NCBI GenBank assembly: GCA_039193195.1
Contig: JBCCWS010000053.1
Coordinates: 1-40,613 of the forward strand
Source: Pseudomonadota bacterium
GTDB lineage: Bacteria; Pseudomonadota; Gammaproteobacteria; Steroidobacterales; JBCBZW01
Direction of reading: 5' to 3'
DNA: 40,613 bases
Both the position numbers and the translations under genes were made by a program. This document shows positions 17,486 through 26,105 of the stretch, one piece after another; positions within the stretch are counted from its first letter, which is position 1, and each line of letters starts with the position of its first letter. The notes beneath the pieces were generated by a model, which was not told the origin of the DNA, did no database searches, and was given only the letters and a program-made list of their open reading frames with translations.

Positions 17486-18259
17486 ATGCCCTTCACCGTC
17501 TCCCACGTGGCTGCCGTGATACCGCTTCAGCGGATGCTTGGCCATCGAACGTCGTTCTCCGCCTTGGTGATCGGCGCGATGGTGCCGGATCTGGGTTACT
17601 ACGTGCAGTCGTGGACCCTGGCGGTGCATCTGCACACGATCGAGGGGGCCATGACCTTGGGCGTGGCGGTCGGACTCGGCCTGTATCTGCTATACCACTG
17701 GGTAGTGCGCCCCGCGTACGTACGCTTGTTACCGCACTGGATCACGAGTCGCCTAGAAGCCGATGTGTGGCGTCGAGGATGGCCAACAGGTGAACCGGTA
17801 TGGGCCGTGCTCTTGTGTCTCGTTGTGGGGCTACTAACGCACGTTGGGTGGGATTCGTTCACGCATCCCCGCGCTGGCAGCCACTGGGGCGATTGGTTTG
17901 CTGCACCGGTCTTCGCGGACCACGCCTGGCCCCGTTACCTGGTGTTGCAACACGTGAGTACGCTCGTCGGCGCGGTGGTGCTGTTTGTTGGGGTTGCTCT
18001 GTGGACGAGCGCCACACCCGCCGGGCTCAGTCCTGCGGCCGCACGTCACGGCGTGTTCGGGCATCCCTTGTTGCTGTTGTCGCTGCTCGTCGTCCCGGCA
18101 CTGGTGGGACTCGCCAGCGCGTCGCTGGCCCTCGCGGGGGTTAAGCCGATGAACGAGTTCGTCGTGCTGGTGGCCTACTTCGGTGGGGCTTGCGTGTTGG
18201 CCCTAGGCGTGGTCACAGGCGCCCTCGTGCCTTTGCTGGGGCTAGGTGATCGCAGCTGA
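17486..18259 (+). CDS. DUF4184 family membrane protein
   Basis: A 257-residue inner-membrane protein with the hallmark DUF4184 opening MPFTVSHVAAVIPLQ. GAMVPDLGYYVQ follows at ~30-41 and LLTHVGWDSFTHPRAGSHWG at ~116-135. These His/Asp residues resemble the metal-dependent-hydrolase-like YbcI/DUF457 group. About six hydrophobic helices are visible. The role is unknown; metal-dependent hydrolysis at the membrane is a family-level guess. It begins 53 bases after the nucleosidase fusion on the same strand and ends 11 bases from the convergent phosphotransferase gene. Confidence 0.88.
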   Translation: MPFTVSHVAAVIPLQRMLGHRTSFSALVIGAMVPDLGYYVQSWTLAVHLHTIEGAMTLGVAVGLGLYLLYHWVVRPAYVRLLPHWITSRLEADVWRRGWPTGEPVWAVLLCLVVGLLTHVGWDSFTHPRAGSHWGDWFAAPVFADHAWPRYLVLQHVSTLVGAVVLFVGVALWTSATPAGLSPAAARHGVFGHPLLLLSLLVVPALVGLASASLALAGVKPMNEFVVLVAYFGGACVLALGVVTGALVPLLGLGDRS

Positions 18260-18270
18260 GTGACCGCCGC

Positions 18271-19317
18271 CTATTCACCGCGCCTGACAATATCCTTCGC
18301 CATGTTACTGAGGGTGGGCACCATCGCCTTGAAGTGGTTCGCTTGCTCGGGGTTCGAGGCGTTGCCGTCCACCGCTCGCTTTACCACACCCTGAACGATG
18401 GCGGCCAGGCGGAAAAAGCTGAAGGCCAGGTAGAACGGCCAGTGCTCGATCCCGTCGCGTCCCGTGCGCTCGCAGTAGTTGCGCACATACTGCGCTTCGC
18501 TCGGGATGCCAAGTCTCTCCCGTGCCAGTCCGAGCAGTCCGCGGGTGGCAGCCGTATTTGGCAATCGCCACTGCATGCACTGGTAGGCGAGGTCCGAGTA
18601 GGGATGGCCGAGCGTCGATAGCTCCCAATCGAGCACGGCGACGATTCGGGTGTCCTGTGCCGGCCGAGCAGTCTGGATAATGAGGTTGTCGAGGCGGTAA
18701 TCGCCATGCACGAGCGACACCTGGCCATCGTCCGCTGGCTGGTGCTCCGCCAGCCACCCCATCAGCCAGTCCATCGAGGGGATGGGTTCGAGCACCGAAG
18801 CCTCGTACTGCTTACTCCAGCGCGCGATCTGTCGCGCGTAGTAGTTGCCCGGTTTGCCGAAGTCGCTGAGGCCGGCCGCATCCACCTGAACCTGATGGAG
18901 CGCCGCCAACACCTGGTTCTGCTGATCGTAGACCGCGCTGCGCGTTTGCTCGTCGACCGTCGGCAGGGCCGGATCCCAGAAGATCTCGCCTGCCACGAAG
19001 TCCATGATGAAGAAGTCCCGCCCAATTGGGGAGTCGTCGGTAGCCAGCAGGTGCACCGCGGGGACCGGGACGTCCTGATCGGCCAGTGCGTGCATCACCC
19101 GATACTCGCGCGCAACCTGATGCGCTGAGGGCAGCAATTTGCCAGGCGGTTGGGTGCGCAGCACGTAGCGCCCCCCTTCCGCTTTGAGGAGGTAAGTTGG
19201 GTTGGACTGGCCTTGGCGGAAGCGCTCGATACTCTGCAAGTTGCCAAAGCCCGAAATCCGGTCGGCAAGGTATGTTCCAATGAGGTCCTGATCCAGGCTG
19301 TCGCTGACGTTATCCAC
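18271..19317 (-). CDS. Phosphotransferase family protein (APH/ACAD10-type kinase-like)
   Basis: A 348-residue aminoglycoside-phosphotransferase-fold kinase. The start is GTG at 19317 with CGGAG just upstream. FRQGQSNPTYLL and RYVLRTQPPGKLLPSAHQV (~32-69) form the nucleotide loop and lysine region. HGDYRLDN (204-211) is the catalytic Brenner motif. LDWELSTLGHPYSDLAY (229-245) carries the metal-binding Asp. This subgroup pairs with acyl-CoA dehydrogenases (human ACAD10/ACAD11 are fusions of the two) and is linked to breakdown of hydroxy-fatty acids through 4-phosphorylation. Here the acyl-CoA dehydrogenase lies divergently 140 bases away, which supports that pathway. It is not an antibiotic-resistance gene by context. 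Confidence 0.9.
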   Translation of the reverse strand: MDNVSDSLDQDLIGTYLADRISGFGNLQSIERFRQGQSNPTYLLKAEGGRYVLRTQPPGKLLPSAHQVAREYRVMHALADQDVPVPAVHLLATDDSPIGRDFFIMDFVAGEIFWDPALPTVDEQTRSAVYDQQNQVLAALHQVQVDAAGLSDFGKPGNYYARQIARWSKQYEASVLEPIPSMDWLMGWLAEHQPADDGQVSLVHGDYRLDNLIIQTARPAQDTRIVAVLDWELSTLGHPYSDLAYQCMQWRLPNTAATRGLLGLARERLGIPSEAQYVRNYCERTGRDGIEHWPFYLAFSFFRLAAIVQGVVKRAVDGNASNPEQANHFKAMVPTLSNMAKDIVRRGE

Positions 19318-19457
19318 GCGCGCTCCGGCGGTCTTGCAAAGTGGGGCTGGCAGGGCGTTCGAGGTCGTCCCTGGGTAGTTGGCGTCAGCTTAACCCGCTC
19401 TAGGATCGGCCGACACCCGCGCTTAGCGAGAGGAGTTTCGCCTTGGAAGAACTCACC

Positions 19458-20678
19458 ATGAATCTCGGCCTGAACCCAAAGGCGCAGGCCATGCGCGAGC
19501 AAGTGCGCGAGATCGTCGATCGGCACGTGAGGCCGGCCGAGGAGATCTACGCTCGCGAGGTGTGCGTGGGAGATCGTTGGGAACTCACGCCCGTGCAATG
19601 GGAGGTGCTCGGTGCCCTCAAGGCACGGGCGCGGGAGGCGGGCCTGTGGAACCTTTGGCTAACCGCCACGGAGGATGCGGCGCTCAACACCGTAGACTAC
19701 GCCTACCTTGCCGAGGAGATGGGGCGCTCACCGCTCGCGGCGGAGGTCTTCAACTGCTCGGCGCCGGATACGGGCAATATGGAGGTGTTGCACCGTTTCG
19801 GAACACCTGCCCAACAGGCCGCGTGGTTGGCCCCCCTACTCGAGGGGGAGATTCGCTCCGCCTACCTGATGACCGAGCCCGATGCGGCATGCTCCGATGC
19901 CACCAACATCGCCATGCGGTGCGAGCTCGACGGCGATCACTACGTGCTGAACGGCGAGAAGTGGTGGGCCTCAGGTGCGGGCGATCCTCGCTGTAAGGTC
20001 TACATCGTGATGGTGCGCACGGGTGCTGGCGACGTACCGCGCCACCAAGCCCACTCGATGATCCTAGTCCCGAGCGATGCGCCTGGCGTCGAGGTGTTGA
20101 GGGCGATGGAGATCTACGGTCACGACGACGCCCCGCACGGCCATATGCACCTGCGATTCACCGATGTTAGGGTGCCGCGCGACCACCTGGTGCTCGGTGA
20201 AGGGCGAGGCTTTGAGATTGCTCAAGCTCGCTTGGGGCCTGGTCGAATCCACCACTGCATGCGCGCGGTGGGCATGGCGGAGGAGGCCTTGCGCTTGTTG
20301 TGTCGGCGAGCTGTCTCACGCGAGGCATTCGGCAAGCCCATCGCGCAGCTGGGGGCCAATCACGACATCATCGCCGAATGCCGCATGGAGATTGAGATGG
20401 CACGCCTGCTATGCCTCAAGGCAGCCTGGATGATCGACCGTGGCGATCCGCGGGCCGCGGCGCCGTGGATCAGCCAGGTAAAGGTGGTGGCACCACGCAT
20501 GGCGCTGCGTGTGCTCGATGAGGCCATCCAAGTGCACGGTGGTGCCGGCGTTAGCCAAGATACGCCGCTGGCGCGCGCCTGGACCCTGATGCGCACCCTG
20601 CGCCTGGCGGATGGGCCTGATGCCGTCCATCGCCGCCAGGTGGCACGCCACGAGCTGCGCGGATACGTGCCTGGTTAG
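19458..20678 (+). CDS. Acyl-CoA dehydrogenase, ACAD10/11-like
   Basis: A 406-residue flavoprotein dehydrogenase. AYLMTEPDAACSDATNIAM (~136-154) is the FAD/substrate segment, FGKPIAQLGANHD (~291-303) follows the typical ACAD fold, and IQVHGGAGVSQDTPLAR with RLADGPDAVH near the C-terminus marks the ACAD10/11 subgroup. It would oxidise a CoA thioester, probably a (phospho)hydroxyacyl-CoA, with its divergent phosphotransferase partner. Two starts are plausible: TTG 19443 with AGGAG seven bases upstream, or ATG 19458 with GGAAG eight bases upstream. The ATG gives the N-terminus usual in homologues (MNLGLNPKAQ) and is used here. Confidence 0.93.
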   Translation: MNLGLNPKAQAMREQVREIVDRHVRPAEEIYAREVCVGDRWELTPVQWEVLGALKARAREAGLWNLWLTATEDAALNTVDYAYLAEEMGRSPLAAEVFNCSAPDTGNMEVLHRFGTPAQQAAWLAPLLEGEIRSAYLMTEPDAACSDATNIAMRCELDGDHYVLNGEKWWASGAGDPRCKVYIVMVRTGAGDVPRHQAHSMILVPSDAPGVEVLRAMEIYGHDDAPHGHMHLRFTDVRVPRDHLVLGEGRGFEIAQARLGPGRIHHCMRAVGMAEEALRLLCRRAVSREAFGKPIAQLGANHDIIAECRMEIEMARLLCLKAAWMIDRGDPRAAAPWISQVKVVAPRMALRVLDEAIQVHGGAGVSQDTPLARAWTLMRTLRLADGPDAVHRRQVARHELRGYVPG

Positions 20679-20840
20679 CTACAAATTTTGGCGTTCGCCT
20701 GCTGCCCTTCGCGGCGCGCCGTCGGCGGATGCACCGCCTTTGAAAACTCCTGTTACCGTCGTTGACCCCGCGAGGTGTCGGTCCGCACAATTGCCGCGCT
20801 AAACAAAGATGATTGCGCCAACGACGTATCGGCGGAGCGC

Positions 20841-21105
20841 ATGTTTCTGAGTTCAAGGGGCTCATAGCGCGCGGCAACATGATGGACATGGCCGTCGGCA
20901 TGACCATCGCCGCGGCCTCCAACGCGATCGTCAACTCCGCTTCCTCATCCTGTCCTTTGCGATCTTCACGATGGTCAGGGGGATGAACCGCCTGAGGTGT
21001 GCGGTGGAGGAAGAAGAGAGTAAGCCGAATCCGCAGGCGCCCGTAGCGCCGGCTGAAGGCGTCGTGTCGCTACCAGAGATTCGCGACCTTTTTGCGAAGC
21101 AGTAG
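20841..21105 (+). pseudogene. mscL: Decayed large-conductance mechanosensitive channel gene (mscL remnant)
   Basis: Two pieces of MscL survive in different frames. Piece one (about 20849-20937) encodes EFKGLIARGNMMDMAVGMTI followed by AAASNAIVNS, matching the amphipathic N-terminus and first transmembrane helix. Piece two (about 20938-21105) encodes RFLILSFAIFTMVRGMNRLR, then an acidic/Pro-rich tail and SLPEIRDLFAKQ-stop, matching the end of the second helix and the C-terminal bundle. The end of TM1, the periplasmic loop and the start of TM2 (roughly 45 residues) are missing at the junction, with a frame change. The nearby ATG (20841) is also out of frame with piece one. The gene cannot make a channel. 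Its terminator just downstream is intact, suggesting recent decay, or an assembly fault at the junction. This remnant and its terminator fill the otherwise gene-free stretch 20679-21301. Confidence 0.85.
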
Positions 21106-21123
21106 CAGGGCAGGACGCCCTGC
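21105..21123 (+). other. Short stem-loop at the mscL stop codon
   Basis: GCAGGGC (21105-21111) and GCCCTGC (21117-21123) make a perfect 7-bp stem with a 5-base loop beginning on the last base of the stop codon. No T-tract follows, so it is not itself a terminator; the real one lies 40 bases further on. Confidence 0.4.
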
Positions 21124-21164
21124 GATCCCTTGCCGCGCGTATCCCGGCGGGTGCGTGCTGCCTT

Positions 21165-21198
21165 GGCCGGCCGCCAGGGGGTGGTCGGTCCTTTTTTT
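21165..21198 (+). terminator. Intrinsic terminator of the mscL remnant
   Basis: GGCCGGCCGCC (21165-21175) pairs with GGTGGTCGGTCC (21180-21191), giving 11 pairs with two G-U pairs and one bulged T, around the loop AGGG. A run of seven T follows (21192-21198). This is a textbook rho-independent terminator. It isolates mscL from the Kbp gene downstream. Confidence 0.85.
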
Positions 21199-21301
21199 GC
21201 TCGCCTTATCGAAGTGTTAAGTAGCGTTACAGCGGTTGGTTGCCCTCTGGGGCGGTGGCACGATGGCGGGCATTCAAAGCGGTGTTGATGGAGGGGACGT
21301 G

Positions 21302-21742
21302 ATGGATGTTTGGAAGTTCGTACGAGATGCTGGCAAGGCCATCGGCATCGGTCGCAAGAAGGATGCAGGGTCCGACGCAGACGCGCTCAGCGCGGAAGTG
21401 AAGGAGCTAGGTCTGCCTGGGGGTGATCTGCGGATATCCGTAGAGGGAGACCGCGTCCGCCTCCAGGGCAGTGCCCCGACTCAGGAGGAGAAGGAGAAGA
21501 TCATCGTTGCCGTGGGCAACGTCGAGGGGGTAGGAGAGGTCGAAGAGGCAATCGTGGCTGATGCTGGCGCGGCGGAGCCGGTGTTCCACACGGTGGCGTC
21601 TGGCGACACCCTGTGGGCGATCGCCGAGAAGACTCTAGGCAGTGGGGCGAAGTACATGAGCATCTTCGAGGCAAATAAGCCTATGCTCAGCAACCCCGAT
21701 CGCATCTACCCTGGGCAGGTCCTGCGCATTCCTCAGGGCTAG
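21302..21742 (+). CDS. kbp: Kbp (YgaU) potassium-binding BON-LysM protein
   Basis: A 146-residue cytoplasmic protein, close in length to E. coli Kbp (149). The ATG at 21302 follows GGAGGGG by five bases; upstream in-frame starts lack this. The N-terminus MDVWKFVRDAGKAI matches the Kbp start. A BON domain spans ~30-90 with EEKEKIIVAVGNVEGV, and a LysM domain spans ~98-146 with HTVASGDTLWAIAEKTLG and IFEANKPMLSNPDRIYPGQV. Kbp binds K+ and is thought to sense cytoplasmic potassium in E. coli. The gene stands alone behind the mscL terminator. Confidence 0.93.
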   Translation: MDVWKFVRDAGKAIGIGRKKDAGSDADALSAEVKELGLPGGDLRISVEGDRVRLQGSAPTQEEKEKIIVAVGNVEGVGEVEEAIVADAGAAEPVFHTVASGDTLWAIAEKTLGSGAKYMSIFEANKPMLSNPDRIYPGQVLRIPQG

Positions 21743-21770
21743 GGAGCGTAGACCTTCCAAAGTCCGCCGA

Positions 21771-21829
21771 CTGAGGACTAGCAGTTCCGGGCGCAGTAGC
21801 GGAGTATCTGGGTTGGAAGAAGTCCTCGG
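21771..21829 (+). other. Inverted repeat in the permease leader
   Basis: CTGAGGACT (21771-21779) can pair with AGTCCTCGG (21821-21829): nine pairs, one of them G-U, with a 41-base loop. A run of seven T lies at 21851-21857, before the permease start at 21888. The 145-base leader could fold into a regulatory structure, but I match it to no known riboswitch. Confidence 0.3.
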
Positions 21830-21887
21830 ATCGCGTAGGCGGTTCGGGGATTTTTTTCGTGGGGTAACCACTCGAGGAGCAGTCCGC

Positions 21888-23183
21888 TTGAGTCGCCTGG
21901 AAAGCCTGGTCGAAGACTACGCCACCGAGCCGGTGCCCGAGGCGAAAACCTACGGGGGCGTACGCATCGGGCTGATTCTCGGCGGCATCGGCGTGGCACT
22001 ACCGGCGCTATTCAGCGGGGCGGAGGTGGGCATCGCGCTCGGGTTTGAGGCTAGCCTGGCTGCATTTCTCGCGGCCGCATTGCTGGTCAGTGCCCTTGCC
22101 ATGGTGAGCGGTTGGGTGGGCATGCGCAGCCGCCTCTCCACCTATATGATCCTGCGCTTCTCCTTCGGCGTGCAGGGGGCACGCTGGGTCAACCTTACCT
22201 TCGCCATTGCCCAATTTGGCTGGTTTGGCGTAAACGCTTACTTCTTCGGCGCGGCCGCCGAGCAGATTGGCGGGCAAGTGTTGGGCGAGTCGTTGCCATC
22301 GGCCGCCTACGTGATGGTCGGCGGACTGTTCATGACCGGCGCTACGATCTTCGGCTTTAAGGCTCTCGACAAGTTGGCGTTGATCGCTTTCCCCCTGATG
22401 CTAACGATGCTAGTGCTGATGGCGAGCCGCACCTTCGAAGCGACCTCGTGGACCGCCCTCACGGCGCTCGCACCGACCGAACAGATGAGCTTTGGTCAGG
22501 CCGTGACCACCCTCTCTGGCGGCATCATCGTGGGCGTTCTGCTCGTGCCGGACCTGACCCGCTACGCGCGAGGGCCGCGCGATGTGGTCATCGCCATCGT
22601 CATCGCCCTGACCCTAATAGAGACCCTCGTTCACGCGGTGGCGGCAGGGCCTGCCCTATACCTCGGCGAGATCGAACCCTTAGCGATCATGCTCGCGTTG
22701 GGCTTCGGTGCCTTCGCGCTAGTCTTTCTCGTCGTCGCCAGCCTCACCACCAATGCGGTGAATCTGTACGGGGCTGGGTTGTCCCTCGCGTCGATCTTCC
22801 CACGCACTGGCGAGTGGGTTTTCGTGGTGACCTCTGGGGCCATCGGTACGGCGATCGCCCTAACGGATGTGAGCGCCGTTTTCATCGACTTCCTCGTTTG
22901 GCAGAGCGTGATCTTCTCCTCGGTGTTGGGAGTGTACGTGGTGGACTTCTTCTTCCTCAGAGGCGGCGACTACCGCTTGGAGCAGCTGCACGGCTGTGAA
23001 AGTGCGCTGAACTGGGCGGCCTTTCTCGCTTGGGGTGTGGGTGCGATCGCCGCCGCCTTGGCCTATTTGGAGAAGATCCAGCTAACCGGGATTGCCAATC
23101 TGGACGGCGTGATCGTGGCGGCCCTTCTATACGCCGCCTTGGGGGCGGTCAAGGCGCGTGCTGGCCGCAGGGCCAACGCATGA
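21888..23183 (+). CDS. NCS1-family (CodB-like) nucleobase/hydantoin permease
   Basis: A 431-residue membrane transporter with about 12 hydrophobic helices, similar in length to cytosine permease CodB (419). Typical segments are RLSTYMILRFSFGVQGARW (~75-94), AQFGWFGVNAYFFG, and GGIIVGVLLVPDLTRYARG (~205-224), the NCS1 helix-6 region. The start is TTG 21888 with GAGGAG eight bases upstream. The frame is open further upstream to TTG 21813, but that addition is not family-like. Its TGA overlaps the next ATG by four bases (ATGA at 23180). With the two enzymes behind it, it likely imports a cyclic amide or pyrimidine-like compound; the exact substrate is not readable. Confidence 0.9.
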   Translation: MSRLESLVEDYATEPVPEAKTYGGVRIGLILGGIGVALPALFSGAEVGIALGFEASLAAFLAAALLVSALAMVSGWVGMRSRLSTYMILRFSFGVQGARWVNLTFAIAQFGWFGVNAYFFGAAAEQIGGQVLGESLPSAAYVMVGGLFMTGATIFGFKALDKLALIAFPLMLTMLVLMASRTFEATSWTALTALAPTEQMSFGQAVTTLSGGIIVGVLLVPDLTRYARGPRDVVIAIVIALTLIETLVHAVAAGPALYLGEIEPLAIMLALGFGAFALVFLVVASLTTNAVNLYGAGLSLASIFPRTGEWVFVVTSGAIGTAIALTDVSAVFIDFLVWQSVIFSSVLGVYVVDFFFLRGGDYRLEQLHGCESALNWAAFLAWGVGAIAAALAYLEKIQLTGIANLDGVIVAALLYAALGAVKARAGRRANA

Positions 23184-24769
23184 GGGTGGGTGTAGATGTA
23201 GGCGGGACGCACACCGATGCGGTCGTCATCGACAATGACCAGTTGCTGGCGGCACACAAGACTCTGACCACAGGTGATATTGCCAGCGGTGTACTGGGAG
23301 CCGTGAACGAAGTGCTCAAACAGGCAGGTGTCGCGCCCGGTGCCGTGCGCATGATGAACCTCGGCACGACTCAGTTCACCAACGCCGTAGTCGAGCGCCG
23401 CCGACTCTCGCCGATCGCCGCGATTCGCATCGGCGCCCAGTCCTCCTCGGCGCTGCCGGTCGCAGCGAAATGGCCCGATGACTTGAGGGAGGTGGTGCTG
23501 GGGCAGCCTGATCTGGCGGGCGGCTTGTTCGTCGACGGAGGCACGGAGTACGACGGCAAGCCTATCGTCGCCCTCGACGGCGACGCCTTAGACGAGGCCG
23601 TGGAGCGGATAGCGCGCAGCGGCGTCAGCACCGTGGCAGTGACGTCTGTGTTTGCGACCACGGACGCGAGCGCTGAGCGCGAAGCGGCGGCTCGTCTGAA
23701 CGCGCGGATACCGGGCGTGCGCGTCGCCTTGTCCCACCAACTCGGCCACCTCGGGCTCTATCAGCGGGAAAACGCGACGTTGCTCAACGCGTCGCTGCTG
23801 CCCTTGGCCGACGAGGTAGTGAGCGCGTTCGAGCAGGCCTTCGCCGCCCTGTCTATGCGCTGCCCGTTCTTCATTTCCCAGAACGACGGCACGCTCATGG
23901 CTGCCGCCTTTGCGCGCGCCTATCCCGTGTTCACCTTCTCCTCAGGCCCCACCAACTCGATGCGCGGCGCCTTGTGGCTCGCCCGCCACGGCGACGCAAT
24001 GGTGGTCGATGTGGGGGGCACGACTTGCGACATCGGCATGCTCGTGGACGGCTTCCCGCGACCCTCGGGAAGTGCCGTGCGCGTCGGCGGCGTGTTGACT
24101 AATTTCCGCATGCCCGATGTGTTGGCGGTGGCATTGGGCGGTGGCTCTAGGGTCAGCGCGGAAGGCCATCAGGTGGGCCCCGGCTCCGTAGGGCGGGAAC
24201 TTCGCTCTCGCGCTCTCGTGTTTGGTGGCTCCGAGCTCACTGCGACGGACATAGGCGCGGCGCAAGGATGGATTGAGATCGGCGATCGGGCATGCGTGGC
24301 GCACTTGCCCAAAGCTCTGCTAGAGGCGGCTTCCAGGGTCATGCGTGAGCGCCTAGAGCTACACGTCGATCAGATGAAGACAAACCCTGCGCCGTTGCCC
24401 CTGGTCGTGGTGGGCGGGGGCGCCTTCCTCGTGCCCGACGGCCTGGCGGGCGTGAGTCAGACGCTGCGCCCCAGGGATGGTGCGGTGGCCAATGCGATCG
24501 GGGCCGCCCTCGGGCAGATTGGTGGTGAGGCGCAGAGCGTTTACGTCGCGTCGCGACGGCCGCGCGAACAGGCCCTCGCCGCGGTGAAGGACGAGGCGAT
24601 AGGGCGAGCCATTCAGGCCGGTGCTCGCCAGGGCACTGTGGATGTCGTCGAGGTGGGTGAGGTGCCCCTGAGCTACTCCGATGAGCCGGGTGGCACGCTG
24701 CATGCGCGCGCGGTTGGGGATGCGGATCTCGATCGGGTGGCGGGGGCCAGTGGGGAGGACGCGCGATGA
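23180..24769 (+). CDS. Hydantoinase/oxoprolinase family protein (HyuA-like)
   Basis: A 529-residue ATP-dependent amide-ring hydrolase of the ASKHA-like HyuA family. DVGGTHTDAVVI (~5-16) is the N-terminal phosphate loop. NLGTTQFTNAVVERR (~56-70) matches the hydantoinase N-domain, and VVDVGGTTCDIGML (~275-288) is the second phosphate motif. VVVGGGAFLVP near residue 415 is the third. The start ATG overlaps the permease stop. The length fits the short HyuA form that partners DUF917, not the ~700-residue N-methylhydantoinase HyuA. Overlap with DUF917 (ATGA, 24766-24769) indicates a translationally coupled pair that probably acts as a complex. Confidence 0.92.
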   Translation: MRVGVDVGGTHTDAVVIDNDQLLAAHKTLTTGDIASGVLGAVNEVLKQAGVAPGAVRMMNLGTTQFTNAVVERRRLSPIAAIRIGAQSSSALPVAAKWPDDLREVVLGQPDLAGGLFVDGGTEYDGKPIVALDGDALDEAVERIARSGVSTVAVTSVFATTDASAEREAAARLNARIPGVRVALSHQLGHLGLYQRENATLLNASLLPLADEVVSAFEQAFAALSMRCPFFISQNDGTLMAAAFARAYPVFTFSSGPTNSMRGALWLARHGDAMVVDVGGTTCDIGMLVDGFPRPSGSAVRVGGVLTNFRMPDVLAVALGGGSRVSAEGHQVGPGSVGRELRSRALVFGGSELTATDIGAAQGWIEIGDRACVAHLPKALLEAASRVMRERLELHVDQMKTNPAPLPLVVVGGGAFLVPDGLAGVSQTLRPRDGAVANAIGAALGQIGGEAQSVYVASRRPREQALAAVKDEAIGRAIQAGARQGTVDVVEVGEVPLSYSDEPGGTLHARAVGDADLDRVAGASGEDAR

Positions 24770-25887
24770 GCCGGGAAACGGGCGAGGCCTTGCGCCAGGT
24801 CCGGGCCGAACACGTGGAGGCGATCGCTCGCGGGGGAGCCTTCTTGGCCACGGGGGGCGGGGGAGACACGCTCATTGGCGAGATACTCGCCGAGCGAGCC
24901 CTCGCGGGATCGGGCGGTGTGGATCTGATTCCCCTTGAGGCGGTCGAGGACGATGCCCTAGTGGTGGCGATAGGCTCCGTGGGCTCGCCAACGATCATGC
25001 AGGAGAAGCCCGGCAACGGCCGTGAGGCAGGGTGGGCCCTGGACGCACTGGAGACTTTTTTGGGGCGACGGACCAGCGCGCTAATCGCGTTCGAGGCGGG
25101 AGGCGTAAACGCCTTGGTGCCCTTTGTCGCAGCGGCCGAGCGGGGCCTGCCGGTGCTCGATGCCGACGGTATGGGGCGCGCCTTTCCCGAGTTGCAGATG
25201 GAGTCCTTCTCCATCTACGGCATCTCCGCGACGCCGCTGGCGGTGGCTAGCGAGCTCGGCGATCGCGTCGTCCTCGATCACGTGCGTGACCCTCATATCA
25301 CCGAGCGCTTGGTGCGCCAGTTCTCGGTCGTCGCCGGCGGCGGTCAGTGCCTGAGCGCCGAGCACTGCATGAGCGGTGCCGAGGCGAGAGCGGTCACTAT
25401 CCCGAACACGATCAGTCTGTGCTACCAAATTGGCGAGTTGATCGGACACTTCGGCAACCGCCTCGATCCCCTGGTCGCTGCGCTGAGAGAAACGCTGGCG
25501 CCAACACACTATGGAGAGGTACACGTGCTGACGACCGGCAAGGTCATCGATATCGCCCGTCGCGTGGAGGGCGGTTACGACTTCGCGACGTTACAAGTCC
25601 AACCTTTCGCAGGCGGCGCTCCCGTCAGCGTTGCGATCAAAAACGAGTACCTGCTCGCCACATCTGGCGATGCCGTGCTGGCGACGACGCCGGATTTGAT
25701 CTGTGCCCTGGACCTAGAGACCGGGCGGCCGATCACGGCAGAGACACTACGATACGGGCAGCGACTACAGCTGCTCGCCATCGGGGCGCCCGCCCGTATG
25801 CGCACGGCGAGAGCCTTGGAGGTGGTAGCGCCGCGCAACTTTGGTTTCGACGTGGACTACGTGCCGATCGAATCCCTGGCGAGTTGA
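24766..25887 (+). CDS. DUF917 family protein, hydantoinase partner
   Basis: A 373-residue protein of the DUF917 family, which accompanies short HyuA proteins. Signatures are GAFLATGGGGDT (~24-35), IAFEAGGVNALVP (~107-119) and VLDADGMGRAFPELQM (~130-145), the most conserved block. GVNALVP and DADGMGRA are rich in probable ligand residues, but the family has no settled reaction. Context supports a cyclic amide-degrading operon of permease, HyuA and DUF917. No gene follows it closely (218 bases to the next), so it ends the operon. Confidence 0.92.
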   Translation: MSRETGEALRQVRAEHVEAIARGGAFLATGGGGDTLIGEILAERALAGSGGVDLIPLEAVEDDALVVAIGSVGSPTIMQEKPGNGREAGWALDALETFLGRRTSALIAFEAGGVNALVPFVAAAERGLPVLDADGMGRAFPELQMESFSIYGISATPLAVASELGDRVVLDHVRDPHITERLVRQFSVVAGGGQCLSAEHCMSGAEARAVTIPNTISLCYQIGELIGHFGNRLDPLVAALRETLAPTHYGEVHVLTTGKVIDIARRVEGGYDFATLQVQPFAGGAPVSVAIKNEYLLATSGDAVLATTPDLICALDLETGRPITAETLRYGQRLQLLAIGAPARMRTARALEVVAPRNFGFDVDYVPIESLAS

Positions 25888-26105
25888 GAATTGCTGCAAG
25901 GCAGCGTCACTGTCGCCGCGTCGCCGCATCTGAAGTGGATTTCGCGCGTGTCCCACGAGCCGTGACCTGGCGTGTTGTCGAGGGCGGAACGGCCCGCTAA
26001 GCTGCCTCGCCTCAAGCTGTGCGCTTCGCTGATTCCAGCCGCGTTCAGCACACCTCGAAGCGACGCAAAAGCGTCAGATCTTTGGCGAGCCGGTGAGGAA
26101 GGACG

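Noticed and set aside
18271-19317. Aminoglycoside-resistance phosphotransferase
   Set aside because: The kinase motifs belong to the acyl-CoA-dehydrogenase-associated subgroup and the neighbour is such a dehydrogenase.
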